Assembly (NCBI RefSeq): GCF_000300275.1
Contig: NZ_AMRN01000004.1
Location: 1 to 64,000, forward strand
Length of the DNA: 64,000 nucleotides
Source of the DNA: Thalassospira profundimaris WP0211
GTDB taxonomy: Bacteria; Pseudomonadota; Alphaproteobacteria; Rhodospirillales; Thalassospiraceae
Direction of reading: 5' to 3'
The position numbers and the translations under genes are program-made. Below the pieces are notes generated by a model. It searched no databases. It saw only the letters and a list, made by a program, of their open reading frames with translations, and was not told where the DNA came from. The stretch's first letter is position 1. The number at the start of each line of letters is the position of its first letter. Shown one piece after another: positions 9,056-19,427 of this stretch.

Positions 9056-9137
9056 GTTTCCCCCAAAGGCGAGAATGAGCACCAAAGCCCAGAACTGCGC
9101 AACAGATCGGATAAACCACGTCGATCACGCACAAAGA

Positions 9138-9164
9138 AAGGACAGCATCATTGACACTGTCCTT
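9138..9164 (-). terminator. terminator after glpK
   Basis: AAGGACAG / CTGTCCTT stem with an 11-nt loop, followed on the minus strand by a T-rich tract, about 70 bases beyond the glycerol kinase stop. Confidence 0.75.
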
Positions 9165-9235
9165 CGATAGTACAAATCATTTTGCAGTGTTACCAGCCCT
9201 GCCCGGCAATTCCATTGGCAAGGCAGCCATGCGTA

Positions 9236-10732
9236 TCAGTCACTTGGCGTTGTTTGCACGCGCTTGACCGCATCTTTCCAGCCATCAAGCAATCCCTGAC
9301 GGCGGCCGGGTTCGATATCTGGTTCGAAGCTGGCATCAAGGTGCCATTTCTCGGAAATATGATCGAGATCGCGGTAAATACCGGCCTGCAACCCGGCAAG
9401 GTAGGCTGCCCCCAGTGCCGTGGTTTCGGTCACTTCCGGGCGTTCGACCGAAATACCCAAAACGTCTGAAAGCATCTGACACATCCAGTCATTGGCAACC
9501 ATGCCGCCATCAACCCGAACCGCCTTGGGCGATACGCCATCGGCCGCCATGGCTTCGAAGAGATCAAAGGTCTGATAGCAAACGCTTTCAAGGGCTGCCC
9601 GCACGAACTCGCGCGGGCCGGTATCCCGGGTCAGGCCAAAGATTGCCCCGCGGGCATCCGGGTCCCAATAAGGTGCGCCAAGCCCGGTAAAGGCCGGCAC
9701 CAGATAAACACCATGATTGTCATCAAGCGATTTTGCCAGCCCTTCGGTTTCGGCGGCCGACTTGATGATACCAAGCCCGTCGCGCAACCATTGAACAGCC
9801 GCACCGGCAACAAAGATGGCACCTTCGATGGCATAGCTTGTTTTGCCATTGATGCGATAGCCAACCGTGGTCAGAAGCCGGTGCTGGGAGGTCACCGCTT
9901 CATCGCCAGTATTAAGAATGACAAAGCAACCGGTGCCATAGGTGCTTTTGATATCGCCGGGCTCAAAGCAGCACTGACCGAATGCCGCCGCCTGTTGATC
10001 GCCCGCCATGCCCATCACCGGGATTTCCGCGCCAAACAGATCGGCATCGGTTACCCCGAAATCAGCGGCACAGTCCTTGACATCGGGCAGCATGTTGCGC
10101 GGAACGCGGAAGATTTTGCAAAGCTCGTCATCCCAGGCGTTTTCGCGGATATTAAACAGGTTGGTGCGCGCCGCATTGGTCGCATCGGTTGCATGCGACT
10201 TGCCACCGGTCAGGCGCCACAACAGGAAACTGTCGACGGTGCCAAAGGCCAGATCGCCCTGATCAGCGCGTGCACGTGCGCCCGACACGTGATCAAGGAT
10301 CCAGGCAACCTTGGTGGCCGAGAAATAAGGATCAATCAAAAGGCCGGACTTGGCATTGACCGCCTCTTCAAGCTTGGGATCACGCTTTTTAAGATCATGA
10401 CACAGCGCTGCGGTCCGGCGATCCTGCCAGACAATCGCGTTATAGATCGCCTTGCCGGTCTTGCGATCCCAGACAACCGTGGTTTCACGCTGGTTGGTAA
10501 TGCCGATTGCGGCGACCTTGGCGAAATCAACCCGTGCCAATGCCTCCTTGCAGACGGCGACCACGGTGCTCCACAAGTCTTCCGGGTCATGTTCGACCCA
10601 GCCACTATTGGGAAAATGTTGCGGGAATTCCTGCTGTGCGACGGAAACGGAGCGACCGTTTTCATCAAAGACAATGGCGCGTGAGCTTGTCGTTCCCTGA
10701 TCGATGGCAAGGATATAGCGCGTTTCTGACAT
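9236..10732 (-). CDS. glpK: glycerol kinase
   Basis: The 498-residue FGGY-family kinase has the usual family length. [15 protein letters not shown] at the N-terminus is the ATP-binding phosphate-1 loop, [10 protein letters not shown] follows, and the second domain has [11 protein letters not shown] and [13 protein letters not shown]. It phosphorylates glycerol to sn-glycerol 3-phosphate, the substrate of GlpD encoded 10 kb away at 20384. GGAGG precedes the ATG. It is monocistronic, with its own terminator. A TTTTCGAAAA palindrome at 10869 in the upstream gap may be a GlpR-type operator. Confidence 0.96.
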   Translation of the reverse strand: MSETRYILAIDQGTTSSRAIVFDENGRSVSVAQQEFPQHFPNSGWVEHDPEDLWSTVVAVCKEALARVDFAKVAAIGITNQRETTVVWDRKTGKAIYNAIVWQDRRTAALCHDLKKRDPKLEEAVNAKSGLLIDPYFSATKVAWILDHVSGARARADQGDLAFGTVDSFLLWRLTGGKSHATDATNAARTNLFNIRENAWDDELCKIFRVPRNMLPDVKDCAADFGVTDADLFGAEIPVMGMAGDQQAAAFGQCCFEPGDIKSTYGTGCFVILNTGDEAVTSQHRLLTTVGYRINGKTSYAIEGAIFVAGAAVQWLRDGLGIIKSAAETEGLAKSLDDNHGVYLVPAFTGLGAPYWDPDARGAIFGLTRDTGPREFVRAALESVCYQTFDLFEAMAADGVSPKAVRVDGGMVANDWMCQMLSDVLGISVERPEVTETTALGAAYLAGLQAGIYRDLDHISEKWHLDASFEPDIEPGRRQGLLDGWKDAVKRVQTTPSD

Positions 10733-10868
10733 GTTTGTTTTCCTCCCGAGCCGGCAGGTTTCCTGCCATCCGACCCTGCATACATTGATGCGTTGCGGCC
10801 CGCCCTAATGACGGTGCCATTGGTTTTATCGCTCTATTTAGAAAAAAATTGCGGCAAAAAACAATTCG

Positions 10869-10878
10869 TTTTCGAAAA
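10869..10878. promoter_or_regulatory. TTTTCGAAAA palindrome, candidate GlpR operator
   Basis: A perfect palindrome preceded by TTCG lies in the 313-base gap between divergent glpK and the helical-protein gene. DeoR-type GlpR proteins bind TTTCG-rich sites. A related TTTTCGCTT occurs upstream of glpD near 20282. The rest of the gap shows only AT-rich promoter-like sequence. Confidence 0.4.
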
Positions 10879-11045
10879 TTTTTCTGCGCAATGCGTTCAT
10901 ACCCCTGATTTACAAGGGAATTTTCAAGCCGGTCTTGTTGATCAAACAGGCGGGAAAAACGTGCCCGCTTAGCACGGCACAGGGTTTGCAACGAAAACAG
11001 GAGAATGAATTTCAACCGGCATCTTTTTCCCCATGGAGGTTTCTG

Positions 11046-11597
11046 ATGGGATTGTATGAAACGTTGGCTGCTGTCACCAACACCGCACAAAGCGCCAAAA
11101 GTGCGGCCAGTTTCCGCCAGACCATTTCATCGAACACCGTCCCGCTTCCCGAAAAGAAGAAGGAAGAAAATGCCGAGCTGGCTTATATCCGCGAACATGG
11201 TTTCACGACCTATGTAAAGGAAATCGAGGAACGCAAGATCGAAGAATTGCGTGCAAAGATCCTGCAAAGCATGGGCCTTGATGAAGAGAAACTGGCCGAA
11301 ATGGATGCCGATGATCGCCAGGCCATCGAAAAGGTCATTGCCGATGCCATCGAGCAGCGCCTGAACGGCAACAGCATGGCCGAGGCTGAACTTGGCAAAT
11401 CCGCCGACGGGGATGAAACCGCCGATGAGCGCCGCGACCGGTTGCAGGCGCGGATTGCCTTTAACCCGAACATGTTCGATGTGTTTACCGAATTGCAATC
11501 CGAACTGCCAAGCGGCTCTTCGCAGTCAATTACCGGCAAGCAGGACGAACAGGATGAAGCCTCTGGCGCGCGCAAGAAAAACATCTTTGATGTCTGA
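11046..11597 (+). CDS. conserved hypothetical helical protein
   Basis: The 183-residue soluble protein is rich in Glu, Lys and Ala, with no signal peptide or membrane segment. Residues 1-30 are a Ser/Ala/Thr-rich N-terminus, 35-115 look largely helical and possibly coiled (AELAYIREHGFTTYVKEIEE onward), and the tail is disordered, with a basic KKN near the end. I do not recognise the family. GGAGG precedes ATG 11046, and a clean terminator makes it monocistronic. It diverges from glpK, but nothing ties it to glycerol. Codon use resembles its neighbours. Confidence 0.8.
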   Translation: MGLYETLAAVTNTAQSAKSAASFRQTISSNTVPLPEKKKEENAELAYIREHGFTTYVKEIEERKIEELRAKILQSMGLDEEKLAEMDADDRQAIEKVIADAIEQRLNGNSMAEAELGKSADGDETADERRDRLQARIAFNPNMFDVFTELQSELPSGSSQSITGKQDEQDEASGARKKNIFDV

Positions 11598-11626
11598 GTG
11601 CGGCCCTTGTGGCCTTCAATACAAAA

Positions 11627-11656
11627 GGGCGCTGCGAGTTGCAGCGCCCTTTTTCT
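11627..11656 (+). terminator. Rho-independent terminator
   Basis: Perfect 9-bp stem GGGCGCTGC / GCAGCGCCC with GAGTT loop and a T-run. It ends the helical-protein gene and faces the convergent dehydrogenase gene. Confidence 0.9.
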
Positions 11657-11693
11657 TTTCTGACTTCTGGTATGCCTTCTGGGGGGATAAGCG

Positions 11694-13154
11694 TTATTCG
11701 TCAACGCCGCCCATGCAGACATATTTGACTTCGAGGTAGTCCTCGACACCGTATTTCGATCCTTCGCGGCCGACACCGGATTGTTTGACGCCACCAAACG
11801 GTGCCACCTCGGTCGAGATAATGCCGGTATTAACCCCGACAATCCCGCTTTCAAGGCCCTCGGCCAGTTTCCAGATCCGGTTGATGTCACGTGAATAGAA
11901 GTAGGATGCCAGACCGAACTCGGAATCATTGGCCATCTCGAGCACTTCATCATCGGTTTTGAACCGGATCAGCGGTGCCATCGGACCAAAGGTTTCCTCG
12001 CGGAAGACGGTCATTTCGCGGGTGGCATCGGCAATCACGGTCGGCTGGAAGAACGAGCCGCCCTTTTCGTGACGCTTACCGCCCGTAAGGATACGGCCAC
12101 CCTTGGCAACCGCATCGGCAATCTGGCTTTCGACCTTTTCGACGGCCTTTTCGGTGATCAGCGGGCCAATCACAACGCCTTCGTCCGCACCGTTCCCGAC
12201 GGTCATTTTGGCAACCTTGGCTGCGTATTTTTCGGCGAATTCGTCATAGATTGCATCATGGACGAACAGACGGTTGGCACAGACACAGGTCTGGCCGGCG
12301 TTGCGGTATTTGGACGCAATCGCGCCTTCGACCGCCGCATCGATATCGGCATCTTCACAGACAATAAACGGCGCATTGCCGCCAAGCTCCAGGCTGACCT
12401 TTTTGACGGTATCGGAACACTGGCGCATCAGGAGACGGCCAATCGCGGTCGAGCCGGTAAAGGTCAGTTTGCGAACCTTGGCATTTTCGGTCATTTCCGC
12501 ACCGATCACCGGCGCATCACCGGTCACGATGGACAACAGCCCCTTGGGCAGACCGGCACGTTCGGCCAGAATTGCCATGGCAAGAGCGGAATACGGTGTT
12601 TCCATCGCCGGTTTGACCACCATCGCACAGCCAACGGCCAATGCCGGGGCGGCTTTACGGGTGATCATCGCGGTCGGGAAGTTCCATGGCGTGATGGCGG
12701 CACAAACACCAATCGGTTCTTTGAGAACCATCACACGGCGACCTTCGGCAAAGGTCGGGATCACATCGCCATAAACGCGTTTGGCTTCTTCGGCAAACCA
12801 CTGCAGGAAGGATGAGCCATAGGCGATCTCGCCCTTGGCTTCGGTCAATGGCTTGCCTTGCTCTGCCGTCATCAGGGCGGCCAGGTCGTCCTGATTTTCC
12901 ATCATCAGGTCGTACCATTTCATCAGGATGCCCGCGCGTTCCTTGGCGGTGCGCTTTTTCCAAAGCTTCTGCGCCTTTTCGGCGACATCAATGGCATGCG
13001 CAACTTCATCACGGCCAAGAACCGGAACGGTGCCAAGCACTTCACCGGTTGCGGGGTTGGTTACCTCGGCGGTTTTCCCGTCTGGGGCATCGACCCATTC
13101 CCCGCCGACATAGGCCTGCTGGGTGAAAAGACTGGGGTCTTTAAGCGAAATCAT
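11694..13154 (-). CDS. gabD: NAD(P)-dependent succinate-semialdehyde dehydrogenase family
   Basis: The 486-residue aldehyde dehydrogenase carries TPWNFPTAM, the catalytic Glu motif LELGGNAPFI, the nucleophile in NAGQTCVCANR, and the C-terminal APFGGVKQSGVGREG typical of GabD. It should oxidise succinate semialdehyde to succinate. The hydroxyproline pathway in this window needs a 2-oxoglutarate-semialdehyde dehydrogenase and none is linked. That enzyme usually belongs to a different ALDH branch, so this gene is not assigned the role. Start 13154 is chosen for its GGAGG; the upstream extension is not conserved-looking. No gabT neighbour is seen. Confidence 0.88.
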   Translation of the reverse strand: MISLKDPSLFTQQAYVGGEWVDAPDGKTAEVTNPATGEVLGTVPVLGRDEVAHAIDVAEKAQKLWKKRTAKERAGILMKWYDLMMENQDDLAALMTAEQGKPLTEAKGEIAYGSSFLQWFAEEAKRVYGDVIPTFAEGRRVMVLKEPIGVCAAITPWNFPTAMITRKAAPALAVGCAMVVKPAMETPYSALAMAILAERAGLPKGLLSIVTGDAPVIGAEMTENAKVRKLTFTGSTAIGRLLMRQCSDTVKKVSLELGGNAPFIVCEDADIDAAVEGAIASKYRNAGQTCVCANRLFVHDAIYDEFAEKYAAKVAKMTVGNGADEGVVIGPLITEKAVEKVESQIADAVAKGGRILTGGKRHEKGGSFFQPTVIADATREMTVFREETFGPMAPLIRFKTDDEVLEMANDSEFGLASYFYSRDINRIWKLAEGLESGIVGVNTGIISTEVAPFGGVKQSGVGREGSKYGVEDYLEVKYVCMGGVDE

Positions 13155-13356
13155 TTGAGTGCCTCCGGAAAGCATTATTGGGAGCGACATGATCGCATTC
13201 TGGTCTTTATCTAGTCTGCTCCGTGGTGGATGCCACATTTTTGCGAGATATTTCCCCAATAGCAATCGCAAACCGGGGCCGAGGCCTGCTTTGCTAGAAG
13301 ATTTCATCAAAGGACAGCCAATCACCGCCGATTAGCAGAACCTGCGATATTTGCGC

Positions 13357-13387
13357 AAAAAAGCGGGAACAACAGTGTTGCTCCCGC
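13357..13387 (-). terminator. terminator ending the iron-uptake operon
   Basis: The stem GCGGGAGCAACA / TGTTGTTCCCGC (minus strand, one mismatch), followed by six T, sits 44 bases past the binding-protein stop. It shows the operon ends there without ABC permease or ATPase genes. Confidence 0.88.
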
Positions 13388-13430
13388 CATGATCAGTCAT
13401 CGCGTTATTATGTTATGCGCAAAAACACAC

Positions 13431-14555
13431 CTAGTTCGACAGCGTCCCGAAATAGCCCGGCTGATAATCAATCGGCAGAAAGCGGTCATGAAGCTGTTTG
13501 AAGGTTTCATCGGGATCGATATCTGCAAACAGTTCGGGGTGAAACCATTTGGCCATCTGCTGAATGGCGACGAACTGATAGGGGCTGTTGTAAAACTGAT
13601 GCCAGACCGCATGGAATGCTTTGGTCTTTTGCGCCTTGATCCCGAGATAAGCCGGGCGGGTCGGATAGAATTTCAGTTTTTCAACAATTTCGTCCGGGTC
13701 GGCACCCGGACCAACCGGAACCCATTTGCCCCCCGGCACATAAACATCCCACATCGCGCTGGTGACAATGATGTGATCCGGATCTGAAACAATGACCTGT
13801 TCGGCATTGATCTGCCCGAAAGTGCCAGGGATCAGGTCCTTGGCAATATTGTCGCCACCGGCCATTTCAACCATCGCACCGAAATTGCCATCGCCAAATG
13901 AATGGCAGCAATCCTCGTAAAACCCGGCGGCACGATCGATGAATACCTGTGGACGTTCCGGTTTCACACTGGCCAGACGATCAGTGATTTTTGCGATTTC
14001 CTCAGCACGGAACGCGATAAATTCCTCGGCACGCTCTTGCTTGCCAAACAGTTTTCCGAACAAACGTATGGAGGGTTCGGTGTTCACTTCCGGGCTGTTA
14101 CGAAAATCGACATAGACCACAGGAATATCAAGGGCTCCAAGCTTTTCGATATAGGCGGCTTCTTCCACCGCGCGCTTGGTTTCAAGATTGAGGAAAACGA
14201 TGTCAGGCTTTTGCGCAATCGTGGTTTCGATATCAATCAGGCTTTGCTCCAGCCCCTCGAAGGCCGGGATATCGGCAAATTCCGGGAATTTCGCAAGATA
14301 GGCCTGATAAGTTGCCGGATCGGCTTCGATCAGATCCTTGCGCCAACCGACAATGCGCGCGGCCGGATTTTCGCGATCAAGGGCGGCAATGATGTAAAGC
14401 TGGCGCCCTTCGCCAAGGATGGCACGTTTGATCGGGACATTGACCGCAACTTCGCGCCCGGCAATATCGGTTACCGTGATGGTTTCGGCCTGTGCTGGCA
14501 TCGGCCCGATCAGGACCAAAACCATAAACACAAGCATCTGTGAAAGTTTACGCAT
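13431..14555 (-). CDS. periplasmic iron-siderophore-type binding protein
   Basis: This 374-residue exported protein starts with a clear signal peptide (MRKLSQMLVFMVLVLIGPMP, cleavage after AQA). It then has the class III solute-binding fold of the BtuF/FepB/TroA group: ITVTDIAGREV, KPDIVFLNLE, PVVYVDFR. The family captures ferric siderophores, haem or cobalamin and delivers them to an ABC importer. Here it is the last gene of a TonB receptor-MFS operon, with only 7 bases to the MFS gene, and no ABC permease or ATPase follows before the terminator. Start 14555 is supported by GAGGAG and by the signal peptide. Confidence 0.87.
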   Translation of the reverse strand: MRKLSQMLVFMVLVLIGPMPAQAETITVTDIAGREVAVNVPIKRAILGEGRQLYIIAALDRENPAARIVGWRKDLIEADPATYQAYLAKFPEFADIPAFEGLEQSLIDIETTIAQKPDIVFLNLETKRAVEEAAYIEKLGALDIPVVYVDFRNSPEVNTEPSIRLFGKLFGKQERAEEFIAFRAEEIAKITDRLASVKPERPQVFIDRAAGFYEDCCHSFGDGNFGAMVEMAGGDNIAKDLIPGTFGQINAEQVIVSDPDHIIVTSAMWDVYVPGGKWVPVGPGADPDEIVEKLKFYPTRPAYLGIKAQKTKAFHAVWHQFYNSPYQFVAIQQMAKWFHPELFADIDPDETFKQLHDRFLPIDYQPGYFGTLSN

Positions 14556-14562
14556 CCTCGTT

Positions 14563-15786
14563 TTACTCCTCTGATAGCTCAGTCGGGTTTGTCGTACGAC
14601 CGACACCAACCCGCGTCACAGCGGTCAGCACCAAACCGACGAAATAGACAAAACCGACGAGAAAATAGATGTTTGAAAGCCCGGAAACCTGGGCGAACCA
14701 GCCGCCAATTGCGATCCCGGCCATCGATGAAAACTGGGCTGTGCTTTGCGCCAGTCCAAGTAAATATCCCTGCTGATGATCAGATGCACTGCGTGACACG
14801 AGCGCGGTCAAAACCGGCGTGGTTGCGCCCAAAAGCGTCCCCCACAGGAAATACATCGCGGCAAAAACAATGACCGATCCGGTCAGCCCTGCCGTCACGG
14901 TCACGACAATGCATCCGGCAATGACCAGACACATTCGCCCCAGAAGGTTTTGCGCGGAACGTCCTTCGAAATAGCGCGCCCAAAGGAATGCCGTTGCGAC
15001 AAAGCCCAGTGCCAACAGGCCATAGCACAGGCCAACAACCCAGTTGCCGACATCAAAAGTCTGCAGGACATAAATCGGAAACGGCGATTGCGTTACCATT
15101 CGGCCAAGCAACAGAACGCCGATGATCGTCAGCAAGGAAATGACCTGTGGCGATCGCAGCATGCTCGGCTTGGTATCCGGTCTGTCACCTGTCTTAGGCC
15201 GCACCGGAGCGGCGACAGCCGGAAGCAACACCCAAACCGAAATCATGCACAGCGCACACAGGATGGCCGCCGAAAAGTTGATCCAAAAGAAGCTGGCAAG
15301 ATCAAGGATCACACCACCAAGCAACGCCCCGCACAGCGAGCCGAGATTGGTCGATACCTGCAAATAGGCAAACAGCTTTGCCCGCCGTGCCGGGCTTTCG
15401 ATGCTGACGCCGTACGCCTGCGCTGGTGCGATATAACCGGCACACGCCCCTTGCAAAAACCGTAAGATCAGGATCGAGAAGACATCACCGGTATAAGCCA
15501 GTGCCAACTGGGTTGCGGCCAAGCCAAAAAGGGCCCGCAGCATCATCGCCTTGTGGCCGAACCGATCCCCGACCCGCCCCCAAAACGTGCTGGTCAACAT
15601 GATACCCAGCATCGGCCCGACATAGACACCGATGCTAGCGAGTGTGAACAGATCATCTGAACTGGTGAGCGAACGCAGATGAACGGGCCAAAAAGGCCCG
15701 CTCATTTCCATGGCACCCATCGATACCAGTTGCAGAACAAACAGGAGATGGGTTTTCCTGTTTGTTCCAATCACGTGTCCGGTCAC
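14563..15786 (-). CDS. MFS transporter in siderophore operon
   Basis: A 407-residue, 12-segment major facilitator superfamily protein. The loop 2-3 signature is visible as FWGRVGDRFGHKAMML, and a second related copy follows the middle. The GTG start is one base from the stop of the TonB receptor, so translation is probably coupled. In iron operons, MFS members either export a siderophore or move a ferric siderophore across the inner membrane. With no ABC permease in the operon, the import role is an attractive inference. Sugar-efflux-type MFS proteins look similar, so the substrate is open. Confidence 0.85.
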   Translation of the reverse strand: MTGHVIGTNRKTHLLFVLQLVSMGAMEMSGPFWPVHLRSLTSSDDLFTLASIGVYVGPMLGIMLTSTFWGRVGDRFGHKAMMLRALFGLAATQLALAYTGDVFSILILRFLQGACAGYIAPAQAYGVSIESPARRAKLFAYLQVSTNLGSLCGALLGGVILDLASFFWINFSAAILCALCMISVWVLLPAVAAPVRPKTGDRPDTKPSMLRSPQVISLLTIIGVLLLGRMVTQSPFPIYVLQTFDVGNWVVGLCYGLLALGFVATAFLWARYFEGRSAQNLLGRMCLVIAGCIVVTVTAGLTGSVIVFAAMYFLWGTLLGATTPVLTALVSRSASDHQQGYLLGLAQSTAQFSSMAGIAIGGWFAQVSGLSNIYFLVGFVYFVGLVLTAVTRVGVGRTTNPTELSEE

Positions 15787-15787
15787 A

Positions 15788-18241
15788 TCAGAAGTCCGCG
15801 GTTAGCGACAACAGTGCTGTTCGCGGAGCGCCCAACGAGACGAAGCGCCACTGGTTCACACCCGAATAGTAACTTTCATCGGTGACGTTCTGAACCGTCG
15901 CCCGGATGGTTACGGGGGTGTTGTAAAGTTCAGTCTTGTAACGCGCACCGATATCAAGCGTGGTCCATTCCGGAATGTCTTGAGTATTGGCAGTATCGAC
16001 AAATTGCGACGATGTGTGTGTGACCGTACCGCTTAGTGTCAGACCATCGACAAACGGGGTGTCCCATTCGCCAACAAGATTGATCTGCATTTCAGGCGTT
16101 CCAACCGGCCGCTTGCCCAAGTCATCTGCGTTGACGGCTTCGGTGATTTCCGATTCAAGGAACATCACACCACCAAGCAACCGAATATCATCGGTCACCT
16201 GACCAAAGACATTAAGCTCGATACCACGGTTTCGCTGTTCGTTATCGGCAGTAAAGATATTGGTGCCGTCATCGGTATCACCGTCCGGCTGTGTGATCTG
16301 GAAGGCGGAGATGGAACCGCCAATATTCCCGAAATCAAGTTTGATGCCTGTTTCAATCTGTTTGGCGACATAAGGTGCCATCGCTTCGCCCGCGTTGGCG
16401 GCACTGCTGGGTGCAATATCTCCCTGATTGAGGCCCTCGATATAGTTGGCGTAAACCGACACAGTTTCAGTCGGCTTAACAACGATGCCTGCCATCGGAC
16501 TGATTTCGCTGTCGTCATAGGAGCTGCTAACAACACCGCTGCTGTAGTTATCAACAGCAATGCTTTGATGACGCGCCCCAAGGGTTACGAGAACCGTTTC
16601 ATCAAGGAAGGACAGCGTATCGGCCAATGCAAAGCCGGTTAGTTCCGATGCAGATGTTTTGGGCTTGCTGGCCGGGGCACTGACGGCAATCGGCGCGACC
16701 GCAGCCGTGGTGTAAATGTTGGCCGACGGGTTGGATCCGGCATTGCTGATGCCCTGACGTAGCTCGTCTTCGTAACGTGTGGCTTGAAGTGAAAGCTTGT
16801 GCTTGACCTCACCGGTTTCAAACTCGCCCCGCACGCCTGTACTGGCAGACCAGCGATCCGTCTGGAAACGGCGATAGGACAGGCCACTGTCGATGTAATC
16901 GCCAGCCGCATTCTGAACTGTCGGTGTTCCGAACAGACGATCAAGCTCGGTGCGCCCGCCGCCAAAGCTGCCAAAGACCGTAACGTCATCAAACAGGTCA
17001 TATTCCGCCTGAACCATGCCGGAGCGATCCACTGCATCCGACCATTCCCAATCCTGAATGAGGTTGGTGGAACCATCAGGTGCGTCGGGAATGGCAAAGC
17101 CGGAATTGAAACGCAGTTCACGTGCAGGCGCATCGAGGTTTTCACGCTGATCAATCAGGTCAACCGATGCCCGAAAACGATCCCCTTCGTAATCAAGGGC
17201 CAGCGCCCCAAGGGATGCTTCACGTGACTGACGATCCAGATACGTGTCGCCATTGTGATAACCACCATTAAAGCGAACGCCAAATTCGTCATCCGCCCCG
17301 AAACGGCGGCTGAAATCAATATCGCCGCCAGCTTGTTCACCGCGACCGTAATCAACGCTTGTTCGTGTCAGGTCCTTTTCACCGGCCCGCTTGGGCACGA
17401 TATTGATCGCCCCGCCAACAGCGCCGGTGGGCGACATACCGTTTAGCAACGCATTGGGACCTTTGACGACTTCGATCCGCTCTGCCAAACCGGACATCAC
17501 GCGATAGGTTGGCGCCACCCCATAGGCACCGTTGAACGAAACTTCGCCGGTATTAAACAGATTCACGCCAAAACCACGGATCTGATAGGTATCGAGGTTG
17601 GCCGTTTCGGCATTCGGCGCACGCACAGACGGGTCATTTTGCAGAACATCCGCGATGGTTTCCGCCTGCTGATCGGCGATATAGTCGCTGGTATAGCTCG
17701 TAATACTGACCGGGGCATCCATGATGTCGGTGTTGCCGAGCATGCCCAGTCGTCCGCCGGTTGCCACCTGCCCGCCAGCGTAGGCAGGGGCAAGATCGGA
17801 TTGTGCGCCCGTGGCTTCGACAATCACCGGATCGGTGACCATTTCGCCGCTGGCGCTATCCTGCGTGCTTGTGTCGGTAATGATTAGTGAACGGCTGCCA
17901 ATCGCGCGATAGGACAAATCCGTACCGCGAATAAGCATTTCGATTGCCGCCGGGACAGAGAGCTCGCCGCGAATTTCGCGCGATCCTGCGATTTCCGGCA
18001 GATCGATGGTATAGGCGATGCTCCAGCCGGAAACATCGCCAATCTGGCTGATACCCTCGGCGATTGACGTGACGCTGAAATCAAAGCTGTAAAGTGCTTG
18101 CGCGACTTCGACCTGTTTGCCCGGCACGGTTTGAGTGTTGGTTTCAGCCGCCATCAAAGCGGTCGGCAGACCGATTGAGGACGTCATCAACAACGCTGAG
18201 ATCAGGATATTCTTTTTTGATTTTGCCTGCTTGGAATACAA
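15788..18241 (-). CDS. TonB-dependent siderophore receptor with STN signalling domain
   Basis: A receptor of about 817 residues. After a signal peptide (SALLMTSSIGLPTALMA) come an STN (secretin/TonB short N-terminal) domain of about 80 residues, a plug (TSDYIADQQAETIADVLQND, GVNLFNTGE) and a 22-strand-type barrel ending in Phe (LSLTADF). STN receptors of the FpvA/FecA class signal through FecR to a FecI sigma factor, and both are encoded just upstream. An in-frame GTG at 18289 lacks a ribosome site. TTG 18241 follows GGAG at 7 nt and begins a well-formed signal sequence, so it is preferred. The receptor belongs to the ferrichrome/hydroxamate-like group, but the ligand is not certain. Confidence 0.92.
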   Translation of the reverse strand: MYSKQAKSKKNILISALLMTSSIGLPTALMAAETNTQTVPGKQVEVAQALYSFDFSVTSIAEGISQIGDVSGWSIAYTIDLPEIAGSREIRGELSVPAAIEMLIRGTDLSYRAIGSRSLIITDTSTQDSASGEMVTDPVIVEATGAQSDLAPAYAGGQVATGGRLGMLGNTDIMDAPVSITSYTSDYIADQQAETIADVLQNDPSVRAPNAETANLDTYQIRGFGVNLFNTGEVSFNGAYGVAPTYRVMSGLAERIEVVKGPNALLNGMSPTGAVGGAINIVPKRAGEKDLTRTSVDYGRGEQAGGDIDFSRRFGADDEFGVRFNGGYHNGDTYLDRQSREASLGALALDYEGDRFRASVDLIDQRENLDAPARELRFNSGFAIPDAPDGSTNLIQDWEWSDAVDRSGMVQAEYDLFDDVTVFGSFGGGRTELDRLFGTPTVQNAAGDYIDSGLSYRRFQTDRWSASTGVRGEFETGEVKHKLSLQATRYEDELRQGISNAGSNPSANIYTTAAVAPIAVSAPASKPKTSASELTGFALADTLSFLDETVLVTLGARHQSIAVDNYSSGVVSSSYDDSEISPMAGIVVKPTETVSVYANYIEGLNQGDIAPSSAANAGEAMAPYVAKQIETGIKLDFGNIGGSISAFQITQPDGDTDDGTNIFTADNEQRNRGIELNVFGQVTDDIRLLGGVMFLESEITEAVNADDLGKRPVGTPEMQINLVGEWDTPFVDGLTLSGTVTHTSSQFVDTANTQDIPEWTTLDIGARYKTELYNTPVTIRATVQNVTDESYYSGVNQWRFVSLGAPRTALLSLTADF

Positions 18242-18361
18242 ATTCCCGCTCCATTCTGAGATTGGTTTTTCAGGCAGGTCCCCCTGCACCTAGAAAAACA
18301 AACGAGCGGGAAAATAAACTCCTCACATGAGGAAGCACTTTTTTGCGAATTTTTCGCAATC

Positions 18362-19327
18362 TTAATAAATAATGGTCAACCAAGGTGATGTTTTGATCAC
18401 CGATCCACCCACTGCAACGGCAAGCGTTTCAAGGGATCTGGCAACATCATTGGTCGGAAAACTGCCCGAAACGGTTTTGTTTCCGATATTTCCCAAAACC
18501 ATCAGACGGCCCGGTGCGAAGTTATCAAGACGCGTAACCAGATCATTCAGACGCACGTTCTGAACACTCAGACGCCCATGCATCCAACTTTGCACGGATG
18601 CAATATCGACGACTTCCTTGGCCTGCAACCCGCCAGCCCCGACGGCCACCGCATCCCCCGGTCCGAGCATGACACTGCCTGTATCGGCCCCGGTCGACAC
18701 CCGGACAGCGCCCTCTTCGACGCCGACCGTTGTGTCGTGCGTCAGGTAATCAACATTGAAGCGCGTCCCAACCACTTCGACTGTTGCCATACCGGCCCGA
18801 ACCCGGAAGCTGTCGCCATCGCGATGCATGACATCAAAAAATGCCTGACCGCGCAAAAGTTCGACATCCCGGTTCCCGTCTTCAAAGTCGGTGGCAATTG
18901 CGCTGTTGGCGGCAAGAAAAACCACTGATCCATCCGGCAGCCGGATCTCGGTTACCGTGGCGGCATCGGTAACAATATCAGCCTGAAGATTGTCTAGGCC
19001 GTCGGGATTAAGAAAGGCAACAATCGCCAATACCGCCGCCACCGCAGCACATGACGTCACAGTCCGTAGCGGAGAGAACCAGTCAAGCACTCTTTGCCAA
19101 ACTGGCACCTGACCTGCGTCGCTGGCTGCAATGCGGCGGGTCGGTTCTTCGACCTGTGCCCAAAGAACGCGCATCTGATCAAAGGCAAGGCGGTTGCCTG
19201 TGTCGGCATTGAGCCAAGCGTCAAATTCCTGTTCCTGCGCGGCCGTCAGCGCCCCTCCTGCACGCTTTACGTGCCAAAGGGCTGCTTCGTCCTTTTGCGC
19301 CTCGGTCAGTTTAACGTCGCCTTGCAT
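18362..19327 (-). CDS. fecR: FecR-type anti-sigma/sigma regulator
   Basis: The 321-residue protein has the cytoplasmic FecR N-terminal domain (AALWHVKRAGGALTAAQEQE, FDAWLNAD, residues about 13-45), one membrane segment near residue 100 (AAVAAVLAIVAFL), and a periplasmic FecR domain (TVTEIRLPDGSVVFL). It relays occupancy of the STN-type receptor encoded downstream to the FecI sigma factor upstream. Start 19327 gives the family length; the upstream open extension overlaps fecI and is not credible. It lies in the usual order sigma-FecR-receptor. Confidence 0.92.
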   Translation of the reverse strand: MQGDVKLTEAQKDEAALWHVKRAGGALTAAQEQEFDAWLNADTGNRLAFDQMRVLWAQVEEPTRRIAASDAGQVPVWQRVLDWFSPLRTVTSCAAVAAVLAIVAFLNPDGLDNLQADIVTDAATVTEIRLPDGSVVFLAANSAIATDFEDGNRDVELLRGQAFFDVMHRDGDSFRVRAGMATVEVVGTRFNVDYLTHDTTVGVEEGAVRVSTGADTGSVMLGPGDAVAVGAGGLQAKEVVDIASVQSWMHGRLSVQNVRLNDLVTRLDNFAPGRLMVLGNIGNKTVSGSFPTNDVARSLETLAVAVGGSVIKTSPWLTIIY

Positions 19328-19427
19328 TGATCTGTTATCGGTCCACACGGTACTGGCTGTTATGCGATTTCTATAACGAATAAACGGCTGAGAACAAAAT
19401 ATCCTCATGCCGTTTGGCTCAAACTTT

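Noticed and set aside
11694-13154. Aldehyde dehydrogenase as the hydroxyproline pathway's 2-oxoglutarate-semialdehyde dehydrogenase
   Set aside because: Sequence features follow GabD, and the gene is 6 kb from the cluster with its own promoter and ribosome site.
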